64,000 nucleotides of DNA from Polynucleobacter sphagniphilus (GCF_001953355.1 NZ_MPIY01000017.1:62001-126000); one strand, 5' to 3'. Shown: positions 39,591 through 49,025, counted from the first letter of the stretch. The notes: generated by a model from the letters alone, not told the origin. Numbers and translations: made by a program.

Positions 39591-39872
39591 ATGAAAATTA
39601 TCTACAAATATCCGATTGAACATGTATCCAATGGCTCAAGAAATATCATTCCCATTCAAAAGGGTGCGCAAATCTTAGATATTGAATATCAAGGAACGCA
39701 ACTGACTATTTGGGCTTTGGTAGAAAAGGACGCGCCACTAGAAGATAACGAATTCGTCATCTTTTCAACTGGCCACACAGATCCACTACTTGATGATCCA
39801 AATTTAGTCTATTTGGCCTCAGCACAACACCACACTCACTTTTTACATGTTTTCAAGCTAGAAAAAAGCTAG
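39591..39872 (+). CDS. Conserved hypothetical protein (DUF7352-like)
   Basis: A 93-residue mostly beta protein starting MKIIYKYPIEHV, with TIWALVEKDAP and a C-terminal HHTHFLHVFKLE, resembling small DUF7352-type proteins often seen on phages and islands. No function is known. The 190-nt region to its left contains no further gene. Confidence 0.65.
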   Translation: MKIIYKYPIEHVSNGSRNIIPIQKGAQILDIEYQGTQLTIWALVEKDAPLEDNEFVIFSTGHTDPLLDDPNLVYLASAQHHTHFLHVFKLEKS

Positions 39873-39898
39873 TTTTTTGCTCGCACTAACTTCGATAT

Positions 39899-40597
39899 TC
39901 ACTCTATCTCTAGACGATAGCCAACGCCGGCCTCAGTGAGTAAATAGACAGGTCGTGCAGGCTCATCCTCTAGCTTCTGACGCAAGTGACCAACGTAAAT
40001 TCGCAAATAATGATTCGACTCAATACGACGACCACCCCAAACTTCTTTTAGTAGCTGTCGGTGCGTCATAATTCTGCCTTTGTTGACCAAAAATATATTG
40101 AGTAATTGAAACTCGATCGGGCTCAAGTGAACCTCTTCGCCGCGCTTGAGTACTTTACGAGCACTCAGATCAACTTCAATATTGCCAAACTGAAATTTAG
40201 GAGAGAGGGTTTCACTGGCAGATCGACGACGCAAGAGAACACGAATGCGCGCCATTAATTCGGCCATGCCAAATGGTTTTGTCAAATAGTCATCAGCACC
40301 TGCATCTAGGGCCTTCACTTTCTCGTGCTCAACAATACGGGCAGATAAAACCAAAATGGGTAGTTCTGACCAACGGCGTATATTCTCAATGAGGGTAATT
40401 CCATCGGCATCTGGTAAACCCAAATCAAGCACAACTAAATCTGGTGGCGCCTTCACAATCTCAGAAATAGCAGCCGCCACGCTGCCTGCATAGCCAGAGG
40501 CTAAATCCATTCCCTCTAGGATTTTCAAAATCATATCCCGGATCTCAGGATCATCTTCAACTACTAAGACATATGGTTTATTTTGTTTGGGTGTCAA
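39899..40597 (-). CDS. KdpE-like response regulator
   Basis: A 232-residue OmpR-type regulator: receiver domain with acidic VVEDDPE, phosphorylation Asp in LVVLDLGLPDADG, Lys in YLTKPFG, then a winged-helix domain with HLSPIEFQLLNIFLVNKGRIMTHRQLL. It is the partner of the sensor kinase encoded 12 nt upstream. No kdpFABC potassium pump genes are in the window. Confidence 0.9.
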   Translation of the reverse strand: MTPKQNKPYVLVVEDDPEIRDMILKILEGMDLASGYAGSVAAAISEIVKAPPDLVVLDLGLPDADGITLIENIRRWSELPILVLSARIVEHEKVKALDAGADDYLTKPFGMAELMARIRVLLRRRSASETLSPKFQFGNIEVDLSARKVLKRGEEVHLSPIEFQLLNIFLVNKGRIMTHRQLLKEVWGGRRIESNHYLRIYVGHLRQKLEDEPARPVYLLTEAGVGYRLEIE

Positions 40598-40609
40598 AAT
40601 TGATGGGCC

Positions 40610-42115
40610 TCACTCAAGATCAAGGTCGAAGTTGGGAGCGCTAATTAAGGGCAATTGAATCACTACCACTGCGCCATTGCCATCTGCAACGTTTTCTGCC
40701 CAAATGGTGCCGCCATGCGAATCGATAATCGTTTTGCATATGGCTAAACCTAAGCCACCGACTACAGAATCATTATCGCCCTTAGCAAATGCCTTAAACA
40801 GAGAGGTGGGCGATTTTGTAAATCCAGAACCATAATCTCTTACCTCAATCTCCACAAACTCCTTACGACGCCTAGCATTAATCTCTATTACCGAATCGGG
40901 CCCAGAATATTTTGCGGCGTTATCTAATAAGTTATAAATCACGCGCTCCATTAACACCTCATCAAAATAAAGCGGTGGAATCTCTGGATCAATTGATATC
41001 TCTACCTTACGATAGGAAAATAAAGATGAAAAATATTTAATACTAGTGCCGATGACCTCTTCGATTGGCTGCCATGCCTTCTCTAATGTAGGCTTCTGGG
41101 TTTGTAACTTCACAATTTCTAATAAATTATTGATCTTGTTTGAAAGTCGCTTTCCTTGATTCGCAATGGTAGTGAGCGTGTGGTTGCTATTCACATCTAG
41201 GTTGGCTGCCTTGCTTTGCACCTCTTCTGCCAGGCCAATAATTTTGGTTAGCGGTGTACGTAAGTCATGCGACAAAGAAGATAAGATAGCGCTACGCAAG
41301 CGCTCAGTGGCCGCCTCAACTTTGCTAGCTTCGTCTGACCGAGCCAATTGCAGCTTTAATACTGCTAGTGCAATCAAATCTGCAGCAGTTTGAAGAAACT
41401 GCTCTCGTCCATCTTTTTTACTAAAGGGGCTCAAATCTTTAGCTAGCAATACACCAAACTTCTTCCAGTCCGATTGAATGGGTATAAAAATTTCGCATTC
41501 AAGATTAGGATCAGGTTCTGATGGGGGAGTTGCCACAGACCCATCCATGATTGCCATGACTTGCTCTATGTGTTGAGTATTTTGAGGAATGATTATCTCC
41601 TCTTCATTTAAAAGATACATACTCAACTCAGCCTTGATGGCTGGCTGTAAGCTTGTCAAGCTAGCGGCGATCACTTGTTCGATATTCTGAGCCTTAAATA
41701 AGCCTTGGGATAAATTTTGCAAGGCAAGGCTCATTGAGGCTCGACGCGTAATATCGGCTATTTTTTCTTTAAGGCTTGATACAAAATTTCCGGTAATTAA
41801 TCCAATGATCAACATCACCGCGAGCGTAATTAAATATTGCAGATCCTCGACATCAAATGAATAAAGCGGCGCAACAAAGAAGAAGTCAAAAAATGCAACA
41901 TTTAGAAAGGCTGAGACAACAGCTGCGCCACGTCCAAATGCAAGAGCAGCCAGAAAAGTGCTGAGCAAAAAGATCATAGCAATATTGGCATAGTCAATAA
42001 AGCCGCCGAAAGACCAGCAAAGAGCAGTCACTCCCATTGCAATTAAAAAACAGAGGGAAATTGTCTTTATTAGAGCCCGGATACTAAGGGCATTCATATT
42101 GGGTATTTTCATCAT
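40610..42115 (-). CDS. KdpD-like sensor histidine kinase lacking the N-terminal KdpD domains
   Basis: About 500 residues: a four-helix membrane domain of the DUF4118 type (residues ~15-115 with SFLAALAFGRGAAVVSAFLNVAFFDFFFVAP-like spacing), a GAF-like linker, then HisKA with the phospho-acceptor His in SSLSHDLRTPLTKI and HATPase motifs NLLDNAAKYSG and GLGLAICKTI. The usual N-terminal KdpD and USP domains are missing. Start is placed at ATG 42,115; a TTG at 42,145 is also in frame. It likely pairs with the adjacent regulator. Confidence 0.85.
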   Translation of the reverse strand: MMKIPNMNALSIRALIKTISLCFLIAMGVTALCWSFGGFIDYANIAMIFLLSTFLAALAFGRGAAVVSAFLNVAFFDFFFVAPLYSFDVEDLQYLITLAVMLIIGLITGNFVSSLKEKIADITRRASMSLALQNLSQGLFKAQNIEQVIAASLTSLQPAIKAELSMYLLNEEEIIIPQNTQHIEQVMAIMDGSVATPPSEPDPNLECEIFIPIQSDWKKFGVLLAKDLSPFSKKDGREQFLQTAADLIALAVLKLQLARSDEASKVEAATERLRSAILSSLSHDLRTPLTKIIGLAEEVQSKAANLDVNSNHTLTTIANQGKRLSNKINNLLEIVKLQTQKPTLEKAWQPIEEVIGTSIKYFSSLFSYRKVEISIDPEIPPLYFDEVLMERVIYNLLDNAAKYSGPDSVIEINARRRKEFVEIEVRDYGSGFTKSPTSLFKAFAKGDNDSVVGGLGLAICKTIIDSHGGTIWAENVADGNGAVVVIQLPLISAPNFDLDLE

Positions 42116-42151
42116 CCCATTTTCCACCCAAAAGACTAAATACAAAATAGA

Positions 42152-42171
42152 AAACCACCCGGAGGTGGCTC
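42152..42171 (-). terminator. Intrinsic terminator after the porin gene
   Basis: CCACC (42,155-42,159) and GGTGG (42,164-42,168) form the stem; on the minus strand it is followed by TTTTCTATTTT. It separates the porin gene from the sensor kinase gene downstream. Confidence 0.8.
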
Positions 42172-42203
42172 TCTCTAAAGCGATGCAACTTCGATAACTT
42201 CGC

Positions 42204-43820
42204 TTACCAGTGCCAAATGATATCGCCTGAAAAAACAGTAAGATTTTTCATATTGGGTGCCATTCCTAAATTGGCATTCCCATTAAATGCGGCCTTATTT
42301 GCTGTGTAATAAGCTATTTCTGGGCGCACCTCAATTTGTGGCGAGAACCAGTGCTGCCAGCCAAAAGCTAAGTTACGGTAAGTAGCAGCTGTTCCAGTAC
42401 GCTGTCCTTGTGGGTCCCAATAAATTTCTGGACGCAAAGATAAGTTATTTAATGGATCAATCTGATAGTTTAAGTAAGTTACAAATCCTTTTGCTGTTGC
42501 AGTACAAGTTAATGCTGCTGCATTACTACAAGAAGCCCAGCCCGGTGAGTTATATGCAAAAGTGAGCGGAGTCCAAATTGGGCCGCCATTATTACTCGTC
42601 ATGACATAACTATTATTCAAGTTGGGAACATTATTTTGATGCTCCTGATAAACCTCAGAGGAAATATGCCAGTGCTCGTCGAAGGTGTGATAGAAGGTTA
42701 GGCCATACCATTGCAGGTTGTTATAACCCCATGTCCCGCTATTAATACCATTAGCAGTTGCCTGCAAATTGGTTTTTCCATCATCCGTGGTGTATCGAAC
42801 CGCAAAAGTGCCGGCAGGATTTGCGCCTGGATCTTGCCTAGTAGTTTTATTCGGGAAAAGTGCATTAGGGGCTGGGTTATTAGTAGTTGACCATGAATGA
42901 TTCAAAGATGAGTCTGTACCCCCCTCAATACCTGCTTGAATAATCCAATTCCTGTCCACGGCTAACGAAGCAATAATTCCTTCGTTTGTATAGTTATCGT
43001 AGGCATAGGTCATGGAATGCGAATACATATAGTTATTTGGCGCCAACTGTGCCTCGATATCTGGCACAGAAATATATCGCCCCACACGAATATTCAAACC
43101 TTGCATTACAAAGGGCGTATACCACTCGGCATAAAGCATGGGGGCATCCCAGCCGTTAGCCAAATTTTGATTTAAGTACTGTCCGCTCATCACACCGTAA
43201 GAAGTGGTGTAGCGATAATCCTGACCATAAATCATGGATGCTCTGAAGCCCCAATCATTGTGATCTTTTTGCACCATATCCGGAATACGTTCAACGTATT
43301 CAACAATTTGATCCAAGGCTAATGAATTTGGATTGTAGGAATAAGCAGCGGGCGCATTTCCACCATGTACCGAAGCATTGCTAAAGTTAAATCCAGCATT
43401 AGCCCAGCCGTACGCTTGGATGTGATTGTCAATCATCCACTGCCCAAAGGCGGTATCAGAAATTGCATTCATAAACGGACTATCCACCGCATTAGGGAGA
43501 GAAACGCCAAGTGACGTGGTGCCACCATAAGGCCATTCTGTGAAAGGCATTGGTGGCATAGTCATGGCTGCGGGAGGAAAATCTTCGCGCCGAGTGGGGG
43601 GCGCATTTGGATCAACTGGCGCAGCATCCTTGCCCATCTCTAACTTGTAGTAATTGGTCAGGCGATTCCAAAACCCTGTGCCGAGGGCTGAATCTAAACA
43701 GCTATAGTCTTGATAGGGATCACAAGTTTTTACACTGACAGATGCATTGTCTGCATAAGCCGATCCCAATATAACCATAAGCGCACCACCCAGAAATAGG
43801 CGTTTTCCAATTTGCCGCAT
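42204..43820 (-). CDS. Outer-membrane beta-barrel protein (BBP2-like putative porin)
   Basis: A 538-residue secreted protein with a signal peptide (cleavage after AYA, residue ~23). Its long region of alternating hydrophobic beta strands is rich in aromatic residues, ending in the outer-membrane signature IIWHW. It resembles the putative barrel porin-2 family (DUF1597) common in Burkholderiales. Its leader can form a hairpin just upstream of the ribosome site. The KdpDE-like pair lies downstream, but regulation is not shown. Confidence 0.78.
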   Translation of the reverse strand: MRQIGKRLFLGGALMVILGSAYADNASVSVKTCDPYQDYSCLDSALGTGFWNRLTNYYKLEMGKDAAPVDPNAPPTRREDFPPAAMTMPPMPFTEWPYGGTTSLGVSLPNAVDSPFMNAISDTAFGQWMIDNHIQAYGWANAGFNFSNASVHGGNAPAAYSYNPNSLALDQIVEYVERIPDMVQKDHNDWGFRASMIYGQDYRYTTSYGVMSGQYLNQNLANGWDAPMLYAEWYTPFVMQGLNIRVGRYISVPDIEAQLAPNNYMYSHSMTYAYDNYTNEGIIASLAVDRNWIIQAGIEGGTDSSLNHSWSTTNNPAPNALFPNKTTRQDPGANPAGTFAVRYTTDDGKTNLQATANGINSGTWGYNNLQWYGLTFYHTFDEHWHISSEVYQEHQNNVPNLNNSYVMTSNNGGPIWTPLTFAYNSPGWASCSNAAALTCTATAKGFVTYLNYQIDPLNNLSLRPEIYWDPQGQRTGTAATYRNLAFGWQHWFSPQIEVRPEIAYYTANKAAFNGNANLGMAPNMKNLTVFSGDIIWHW

Positions 43821-43834
43821 ACATACCCCTTTTT

Positions 43835-43874
43835 AACTAAATCATGTCGAGCTTTAGTAAGCTCGGTTTTAGTT
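43835..43874 (-). promoter_or_regulatory. Stem-loop in the porin 5' leader
   Basis: AACTAAA (43,835-43,841) pairs with TTTAGTT (43,868-43,874), and inside it GAGCTT pairs with AAGCTC around TAGT. On the minus strand this lies directly before AAAAAGGGG, the porin ribosome site, about 15 nt from the ATG. It could affect mRNA stability or be a small-RNA target. Confidence 0.5.
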
Positions 43875-43943
43875 AGAGTAAACAACGAGGTATAAAAATG
43901 GTGTAAAAACGCCTTAGTATCGTTGATGGTAGTGACATTTTTG

Positions 43944-44450
43944 TCATAAACCAAACATCAAGCCAAGCGATAGGCCAATACTTCTTTCGCTCGATGCCCC
44001 CACCCCATAGTTATATTCTGGACTAATAAACCAGCCCATCTCTTTTGAGGTCCAGACCATTAAATCAAGAGCAAAAGAAATTCCATATTGATTGATGGGG
44101 CTTGCACCTGAAGTAGCGTGCGTGATTGCAGGCCCCGCCCCTACCATCAGCTCAATATTGTGAGTCACCTCAAATGGCTTCTTAAACAAAATTTGACCTC
44201 CCAATGTATGCAGGTAGCTTGAGCTAAGGTATTGGGTGCCAAGCTCAATCTCAAGTAAATCCTCAATCACTAAAAACTCCACTGAGGCTGTGGGGCCGAC
44301 ATTGCTTGTTACCTCACTCACACTCTTCTCAGCCGCACCCCCCAACATCAAAACCAACGCATGTCCTTCTGGCTCTTCTGCAGCAAGCACAGGCAATGAG
44401 GTCATACCCATCAATAGAGTCGCCAAAAATATAAGGAGGCGTCTTTTCAT
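43944..44450 (-). CDS. Secreted beta-barrel protein of unknown function
   Basis: A 168-residue protein with a signal peptide (MKRRLLIFLATLLMGMTSLPVLA). Its repeated amphipathic beta strands end in GLSLGLMFGL, a typical outer-membrane C-terminus. It is probably an eight-stranded barrel. No specific function recognised. Its start lies 70 nt from a plus-strand membrane protein gene. Confidence 0.75.
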   Translation of the reverse strand: MKRRLLIFLATLLMGMTSLPVLAAEEPEGHALVLMLGGAAEKSVSEVTSNVGPTASVEFLVIEDLLEIELGTQYLSSSYLHTLGGQILFKKPFEVTHNIELMVGAGPAITHATSGASPINQYGISFALDLMVWTSKEMGWFISPEYNYGVGASSERSIGLSLGLMFGL

Positions 44451-44519
44451 GAATCAGTTAACCGTTAATTAATGAGGGTCATTAATATCTTAAGCTAGCA
44501 CTTCTTTTGTAAGGCCTTT

Positions 44520-44870
44520 ATGACTTGGATTATCGCCAAATATTTACTAAGCGCAGGAATGGTTGTATTTATTTCTGAAGTAGCAAAACGCAGTGATCGC
44601 CTCGGCGGTCTTTTGGGGGCGCTACCAGTCATGACATTGCTTACGCTGACTTGGCTCTATTTTGAAAATCAAGGCGTTGAAAAAATTGCCAACCATGCTT
44701 ATTACACATTTTGGTATGTCATACCCACCTTACCAATGTTTTTATTATTTCCTTATTTATTACCCAAAATTGGGTTTTGGCTCACGATGGGTGCGAGCAT
44801 AGGCATCACCATGATCTGCTTTCTTCTATTTGCGCTTTTGATCAAAGGATTTGGAATAGAGTTGATGTAA
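44520..44870 (+). CDS. DUF3147 family membrane protein
   Basis: A 116-residue protein with four hydrophobic helices and the family patterns VFISEVAKRSDRLGGLLGALPVMTLL and YTFWYVIPTLPMFLLFPYLL. It is cytoplasmic-membrane located and its function is unknown. The region 44,871-45,110 downstream shows no gene. Confidence 0.8.
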   Translation: MTWIIAKYLLSAGMVVFISEVAKRSDRLGGLLGALPVMTLLTLTWLYFENQGVEKIANHAYYTFWYVIPTLPMFLLFPYLLPKIGFWLTMGASIGITMICFLLFALLIKGFGIELM

Positions 44871-45110
44871 ATCCAACATTGCTCCCAATGACTGTTGGCT
44901 TTGTTTGCTCTAGCTTGCTCATCAACAATAGGCGTTCACGCATTTACATGCCGACTTATTAACAATTAATGTCAGTTTGATGACGCACTCATAAGCTCTA
45001 CCCCCAAAGTTCTAGAGCTAAGGTTGTATATCTAATAGGCAATATATTTTTTACTATGAGACCAACATCTATTGCACTCATTAGTTACGCAACCATCACG
45101 GGAATTAAGC

Positions 45111-45320
45111 ATGAATAAAGAGCGGCTTGCTATTGAATCAAAAATCGTTCGTCACCCACGTTTTTATGAGCTAGCTCGAATTCCTAATTATCAACTAGAG
45201 CTGCGTAGCGAACATCAATTAGATGGTGCTAATGCAATTACTGATAGCCCGCCAAATAGTCTGCGTGCATTTTTCTTTGATAGCGCTAATGAGGTTCGAC
45301 TTTCTTCAGCCCGCTCATAA
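45111..45320 (+). CDS. Possible small hypothetical protein
   Basis: A 69-residue open frame from ATG 45,111 with GGGA eight nt upstream. No domain, signal peptide or family is recognised, and an open frame of similar quality exists on the other strand (45,215-45,589), so coding status is doubtful. Confidence 0.25.
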   Translation: MNKERLAIESKIVRHPRFYELARIPNYQLELRSEHQLDGANAITDSPPNSLRAFFFDSANEVRLSSARS

Positions 45321-45554
45321 AGATCGTAAGAATAGGATCCTGATAAGTATCGATCTAACTTCGAATAAATACCGTCCTTACTGACTACGGAGCTATGTCC
45401 AGAACCCATTACGCGCAATCCCGCCATTCCTTTTTCTAGCTCAGCTGGGTCATTGTTAAAGAAGCGACGGTGAATACATTGGCGTCCTAGCGCCACCATT
45501 AATAAGTGATTTGCATATATTGAAAAACATATATGCTGGTATACGCAATTTAAA

Positions 45555-45710
45555 TCAGCGGCCACCTTGGCAAGCAAGTGGCATCTCATTTATGGTCAGG
45601 TCTTTTGTATCATCGCAATTAATACCTATCGGCGAAGTGCTGCTGGCTGCGCATCCACCTAGCACCAATAGAAATATCGCCAACAAAACAAAACTCAATA
45701 ATTTTTTCAT
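45555..45710 (-). CDS. Small lipoprotein (51 residues)
   Basis: From ATG 45,710, preceded by AAGG, the frame encodes a 51-residue protein: a positively charged start (MKK), a hydrophobic stretch, a textbook lipobox LGGC at residues 17-20 and a short mature tail with two more cysteines. It is shorter than the usual gene-caller limit. It should be exported and lipidated at Cys20; no function recognised. Confidence 0.7.
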   Translation of the reverse strand: MKKLLSFVLLAIFLLVLGGCAASSTSPIGINCDDTKDLTINEMPLACQGGR

Positions 45711-45787
45711 CTTATTACCTTATCAATAGTCTTTTACTGCGCCTATTTATTCACACTCATATATCTTCACTTTTTCTGCATGCAAAA

Positions 45788-46894
45788 TTAAGCCCAAAAT
45801 GTTTTGATATTGGATGCCTCCATTTTTGAGCGTTCATATCCTCTATGTAATGCTACCTCAATCTGTTTTGGGTCTAGCAGGTTAACACCAGGGGGTGTAC
45901 CTGCCACCACCCACTTTACCTTTGTGCCCGTAGCCTCTACATCTTTAATATTTTGGGCGATTGGGTGGGGGATGGTTGTCAATATTGCACCCGTTACACC
46001 ATCTGTCAGCGTGATGATCAAAGCCCTTTTGGAGCCCGCCACCAAATCTACATGAGCAGGATTAGAGCAAATACCACCATCCATTACAAAACGCTGACCC
46101 AACAGTGTCGGGCCGGCGACCCCTGGTAATGAGCTACTAGCAGCTGCACCATGCGCCAGGGGAATATTATTTTTTCTTGCAGTCTCTTGGCTGACCACCA
46201 AACGCTCGCCGGTATAGCAATCGATTCCGGTAGTATGCATCCGACTACTTGGCCAATCTGTTTTGCTATCCCCAGTTAAAAGCGCGGCTAGTTTTTCGAT
46301 TCGATCGCTATTTAATTTATTATCAGCTGCCAATGCTGCAGCGCCTATGACTCTGCGAGTTTCAATACTGCCATCACTTGCGCTCATATTGATTTGATCG
46401 GCCCTCATCTGACTTACATTAGGGCTAGCAATTGGAGCCATCTTAGAGAAGATGGCTGGGAATTTTCCAAAAAAATCAAACTCGGTGCGTAAGCGTAAAA
46501 ATTCACCGGAGAGTAAAGATGATCCCATGTAAGAACCAGCAGAAGTGCCCACTACCATTTCTGGAATTTGAGCCATATCCAAGCCAGCCTCATAAAGACC
46601 ATGAAAGAAACCGCAATACCAAGCAATATAGTATTCCCCGCCCCCACCAAGCACCATTGTGCGATCAAGACCTTTAGCTAGCTTGGAAACTGTGGGCTTA
46701 GTAGCAATTGGAATTGCCAAGCCATCATCAGAAAATAATTTCTTGGATATTTCATTGGCCTTTATTTCAATACTAGACTTTGCGCCTGCTGCTTGTGCAC
46801 TTGGAATATCCAATACCATTCCACAGGCCCCTGCGATTGCAGCTGAACTAATAGCTGATGTTTTTAAGAAGTTACGGCGGGAAGATTGGGTCAT
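45788..46894 (-). CDS. Patatin-like phospholipase with Tat signal
   Basis: A 368-residue protein. The N-terminus has a twin-arginine signal (SSRRNFLKTS) ending at AQA (residue ~35). The patatin glycine-rich oxyanion motif GGGGEYY, the nucleophile motif GTSAGS and the DGG motif of the Ser-Asp dyad are all present. It is probably an exported acyl hydrolase. A closely related paralogue at 49,148 has lost its start by a stop codon. Confidence 0.85.
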   Translation of the reverse strand: MTQSSRRNFLKTSAISSAAIAGACGMVLDIPSAQAAGAKSSIEIKANEISKKLFSDDGLAIPIATKPTVSKLAKGLDRTMVLGGGGEYYIAWYCGFFHGLYEAGLDMAQIPEMVVGTSAGSYMGSSLLSGEFLRLRTEFDFFGKFPAIFSKMAPIASPNVSQMRADQINMSASDGSIETRRVIGAAALAADNKLNSDRIEKLAALLTGDSKTDWPSSRMHTTGIDCYTGERLVVSQETARKNNIPLAHGAAASSSLPGVAGPTLLGQRFVMDGGICSNPAHVDLVAGSKRALIITLTDGVTGAILTTIPHPIAQNIKDVEATGTKVKWVVAGTPPGVNLLDPKQIEVALHRGYERSKMEASNIKTFWA

Positions 46895-46942
46895 GTCAGC
46901 TCCATTGATGATTTATCAATTTATAGCAGATCCTAAAAGCAA

Positions 46943-46964
46943 AAAACCACCATAAGGTGGTTTT
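46943..46964 (-). terminator. Intrinsic terminator after the tautomerase gene
   Basis: AAAACCACC and GGTGGTTTT pair around ATAA, and on the minus strand a T-run follows. Confidence 0.88.
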
Positions 46965-46982
46965 CTTCTTTTTAATAGCCTT

Positions 46983-47372
46983 TTAATCCTTTGGCGCGTA
47001 TTGCATCTCGCCATTGCCAAATGACCAGTTTTCTTTATTCACTTCCACCAGGTTGATAAAGATATCTTGCGGCCTTACTTTAAGCCTCTCTACGATGCCG
47101 TCGCATATTGCTTTGTAGAAAACTTTCTTCATTTCAGTGGTTCTGCCTGCATTCAGGGTTACTTGAATAAAGATGATGTCCTCTGAATACTCAATACCCA
47201 AATAGCTTTTAGGTATTACTAGTTCATTGCTGTCGTGCCTGGTGATGACTTGGAACTTATCATCTTCTGGCACATTAATATGCTCTCGCATGGCACCATA
47301 GACAATATTACCCACTTGCTGGGCAAAGTCTGTTGGATGTTTTTTGCTTAAATCGATTCTGACAAAAGGCAT
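46983..47372 (-). CDS. Tautomerase superfamily protein
   Basis: A 129-residue protein starting MPFVRIDLSKKH. After Met removal Pro1 would be the catalytic base, as in 4-oxalocrotonate tautomerase and malonate semialdehyde decarboxylase relatives. The longer frame (start 47,378) would bury Pro1 and is less likely. The C-terminal region FINLVEVNKENWSFGNG matches the larger tautomerase subfamily. The substrate is unknown. Confidence 0.85.
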   Translation of the reverse strand: MPFVRIDLSKKHPTDFAQQVGNIVYGAMREHINVPEDDKFQVITRHDSNELVIPKSYLGIEYSEDIIFIQVTLNAGRTTEMKKVFYKAICDGIVERLKVRPQDIFINLVEVNKENWSFGNGEMQYAPKD

Positions 47373-47520
47373 ATGCAATCCTTAGTTTTAGATAATTATT
47401 TTAAAAATAGTCCGGCCCAAGTTCAATAAAACCAAGGCGATGATTGAGGTGACCAATAACATTCAGGGCTCCTGATACATTTCATAAGCATTGGCTAGTA
47501 AATGGGCCAAAAGCGGCCCA

Positions 47521-47706
47521 CTAGCCTTCATCTTCCCATGGAAATCGCGCCCGACTTAACTCTTCCATTATTTCGCGCTTACTTTGCACGCGTCTCCTGA
47601 GGCCATTCGCATCTTGCAGACGTTGCTCATAGTCAGAGAGGCCTTCTAACCCTTCTTTTTTCGAGCTTTCAGCCTCACCATTTTCTAAGCTGGCTTTATT
47701 AGTCAT
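47521..47706 (-). CDS. Small acidic/charged hypothetical protein
   Basis: A 61-residue, highly charged protein without cysteines, ending in RFPWEDEG. It is probably partly disordered with a C-terminal helix. It sits 23 nt downstream of the lipase gene on the same strand. No family recognised. Confidence 0.5.
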   Translation of the reverse strand: MTNKASLENGEAESSKKEGLEGLSDYEQRLQDANGLRRRVQSKREIMEELSRARFPWEDEG

Positions 47707-47729
47707 ATATCAATATATGCCAAGAATTC

Positions 47730-49025
47730 CTAACTCTTTGGACATCCATTTGCCAACGATTTGCCTGCAATACGATCCTTCACCCACTCCAGATACATTG
47801 GCGCTGCAACACCAGGAGTTGTAAAGTGAGTTTGCTCACCGGGCAGCTGGTTTCTTCCAACATTTGCACCCAGAGCACACATCTGCTTTTGGTAGAGCTC
47901 ATGCATCACCGGAGGAACGGCAGTATCTTTAGTGCCCCAATAAATTACCACTGGTGCTACAGGTTTTACTGGCTTTACACTGCCCTCAATAAAAGCCTTT
48001 ACCCATGCCAAGGAATTACTTGCTTGAGGCTTTAAGAGAGATTTGTAATTATCTCCGTAAGCATAATTAAATGTGTCTGCCAATACATGGATACATTTAT
48101 TTGCTGACAACTTGTCAACCGCTTTCACACCATCATCAGTCAGCACATCACTCAACTTCAGACTAGGAAATGCTGCCTGAGTCCCCCAAAGGCCCATTAC
48201 ATAATGAGCAAACAAGAATACGTTTGGCACATTAGCTTGAGTAAAGCCGTTCATGAGCTTGGCTGCTCCAGCCTCATCATTCGGTACATTTGGAAGCATG
48301 ACAGCCACATCTTCTGGTGCTAGCGCAACAAAACCAAGGTATTGCAGGTTATCTGCAGCGGTGCCTTGCATAGCCTGATACTCAGGCAAGCTAGCAGCAG
48401 CGATAGTTGCTCCGCCACCCTGGGACCAGCCATAAACCACAGTCTTCTTGCCCGCACCTATTTCTTTCATTGAGCTGGCTGCTCTGGCAGAGTTAATCAC
48501 ATCCCTGCCGTTAGTTTGAGCCACTGCATATTGATGCTTGCCGCCACCGCCAAGACCTTGGTAGTCTGTGGCAACAATGACATAGCCCTCTTTAATAAAT
48601 GCCTCCACATTGGGAATGCCATAGTCAGTCCAAGAATTGCCATCCACTAAAAAATACTCATTTAATGGGGCGGTTGGATCAATAATCTGGGATGGGCCGC
48701 AATTTTGTGCGGAGCCAGTAGTGCCATGCGCCCAAGCCAAGATGGGCCTTCCCTCAGCTGGGCCCTTACCAATAGGTGCAATGAGTAAGCCAGTCGCAAT
48801 GGTCTTACGCTCCATAGCATCGGATGATATATAAGCAATCTTCCATGCTTGAGCACCCTTTACTGATGTCTTGATTTTCTCTTTCTTGATAATTTCCCCA
48901 AGCTTGCCGTTGGGTTGCATTGTCTGCAAGGATTCATAGAAAGGCGGGACTAGTGGCTGGGCAAACACGCTTGAAAAAGTAAGGCATGTACAGGTCAATA
49001 CCAAGCGAAGGGCGAATGATTTCAT
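47730..49025 (-). CDS. Secreted alpha/beta-hydrolase (secretory lipase LIP-like)
   Basis: A 431-residue exported protein starting MKSFALRLVL with a signal peptide ending near VFA. Nucleophile motif GWSQGGG, an earlier WAHGTTG oxyanion segment, and a C-terminal HFTTPG with the catalytic His support a lipase/esterase of the LIP family. An in-frame upstream ATG (49,091) adds 22 residues that do not look like a signal peptide. Confidence 0.82.
   Translation of the reverse strand: MKSFALRLVLTCTCLTFSSVFAQPLVPPFYESLQTMQPNGKLGEIIKKEKIKTSVKGAQAWKIAYISSDAMERKTIATGLLIAPIGKGPAEGRPILAWAHGTTGSAQNCGPSQIIDPTAPLNEYFLVDGNSWTDYGIPNVEAFIKEGYVIVATDYQGLGGGGKHQYAVAQTNGRDVINSARAASSMKEIGAGKKTVVYGWSQGGGATIAAASLPEYQAMQGTAADNLQYLGFVALAPEDVAVMLPNVPNDEAGAAKLMNGFTQANVPNVFLFAHYVMGLWGTQAAFPSLKLSDVLTDDGVKAVDKLSANKCIHVLADTFNYAYGDNYKSLLKPQASNSLAWVKAFIEGSVKPVKPVAPVVIYWGTKDTAVPPVMHELYQKQMCALGANVGRNQLPGEQTHFTTPGVAAPMYLEWVKDRIAGKSLANGCPKS

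Noticed and set aside
45215..45589. A 124-codon open frame on the minus strand
   Set aside because: No ribosome site, signal or known motif, and it overlaps the well-supported lipoprotein at 45,555-45,710.
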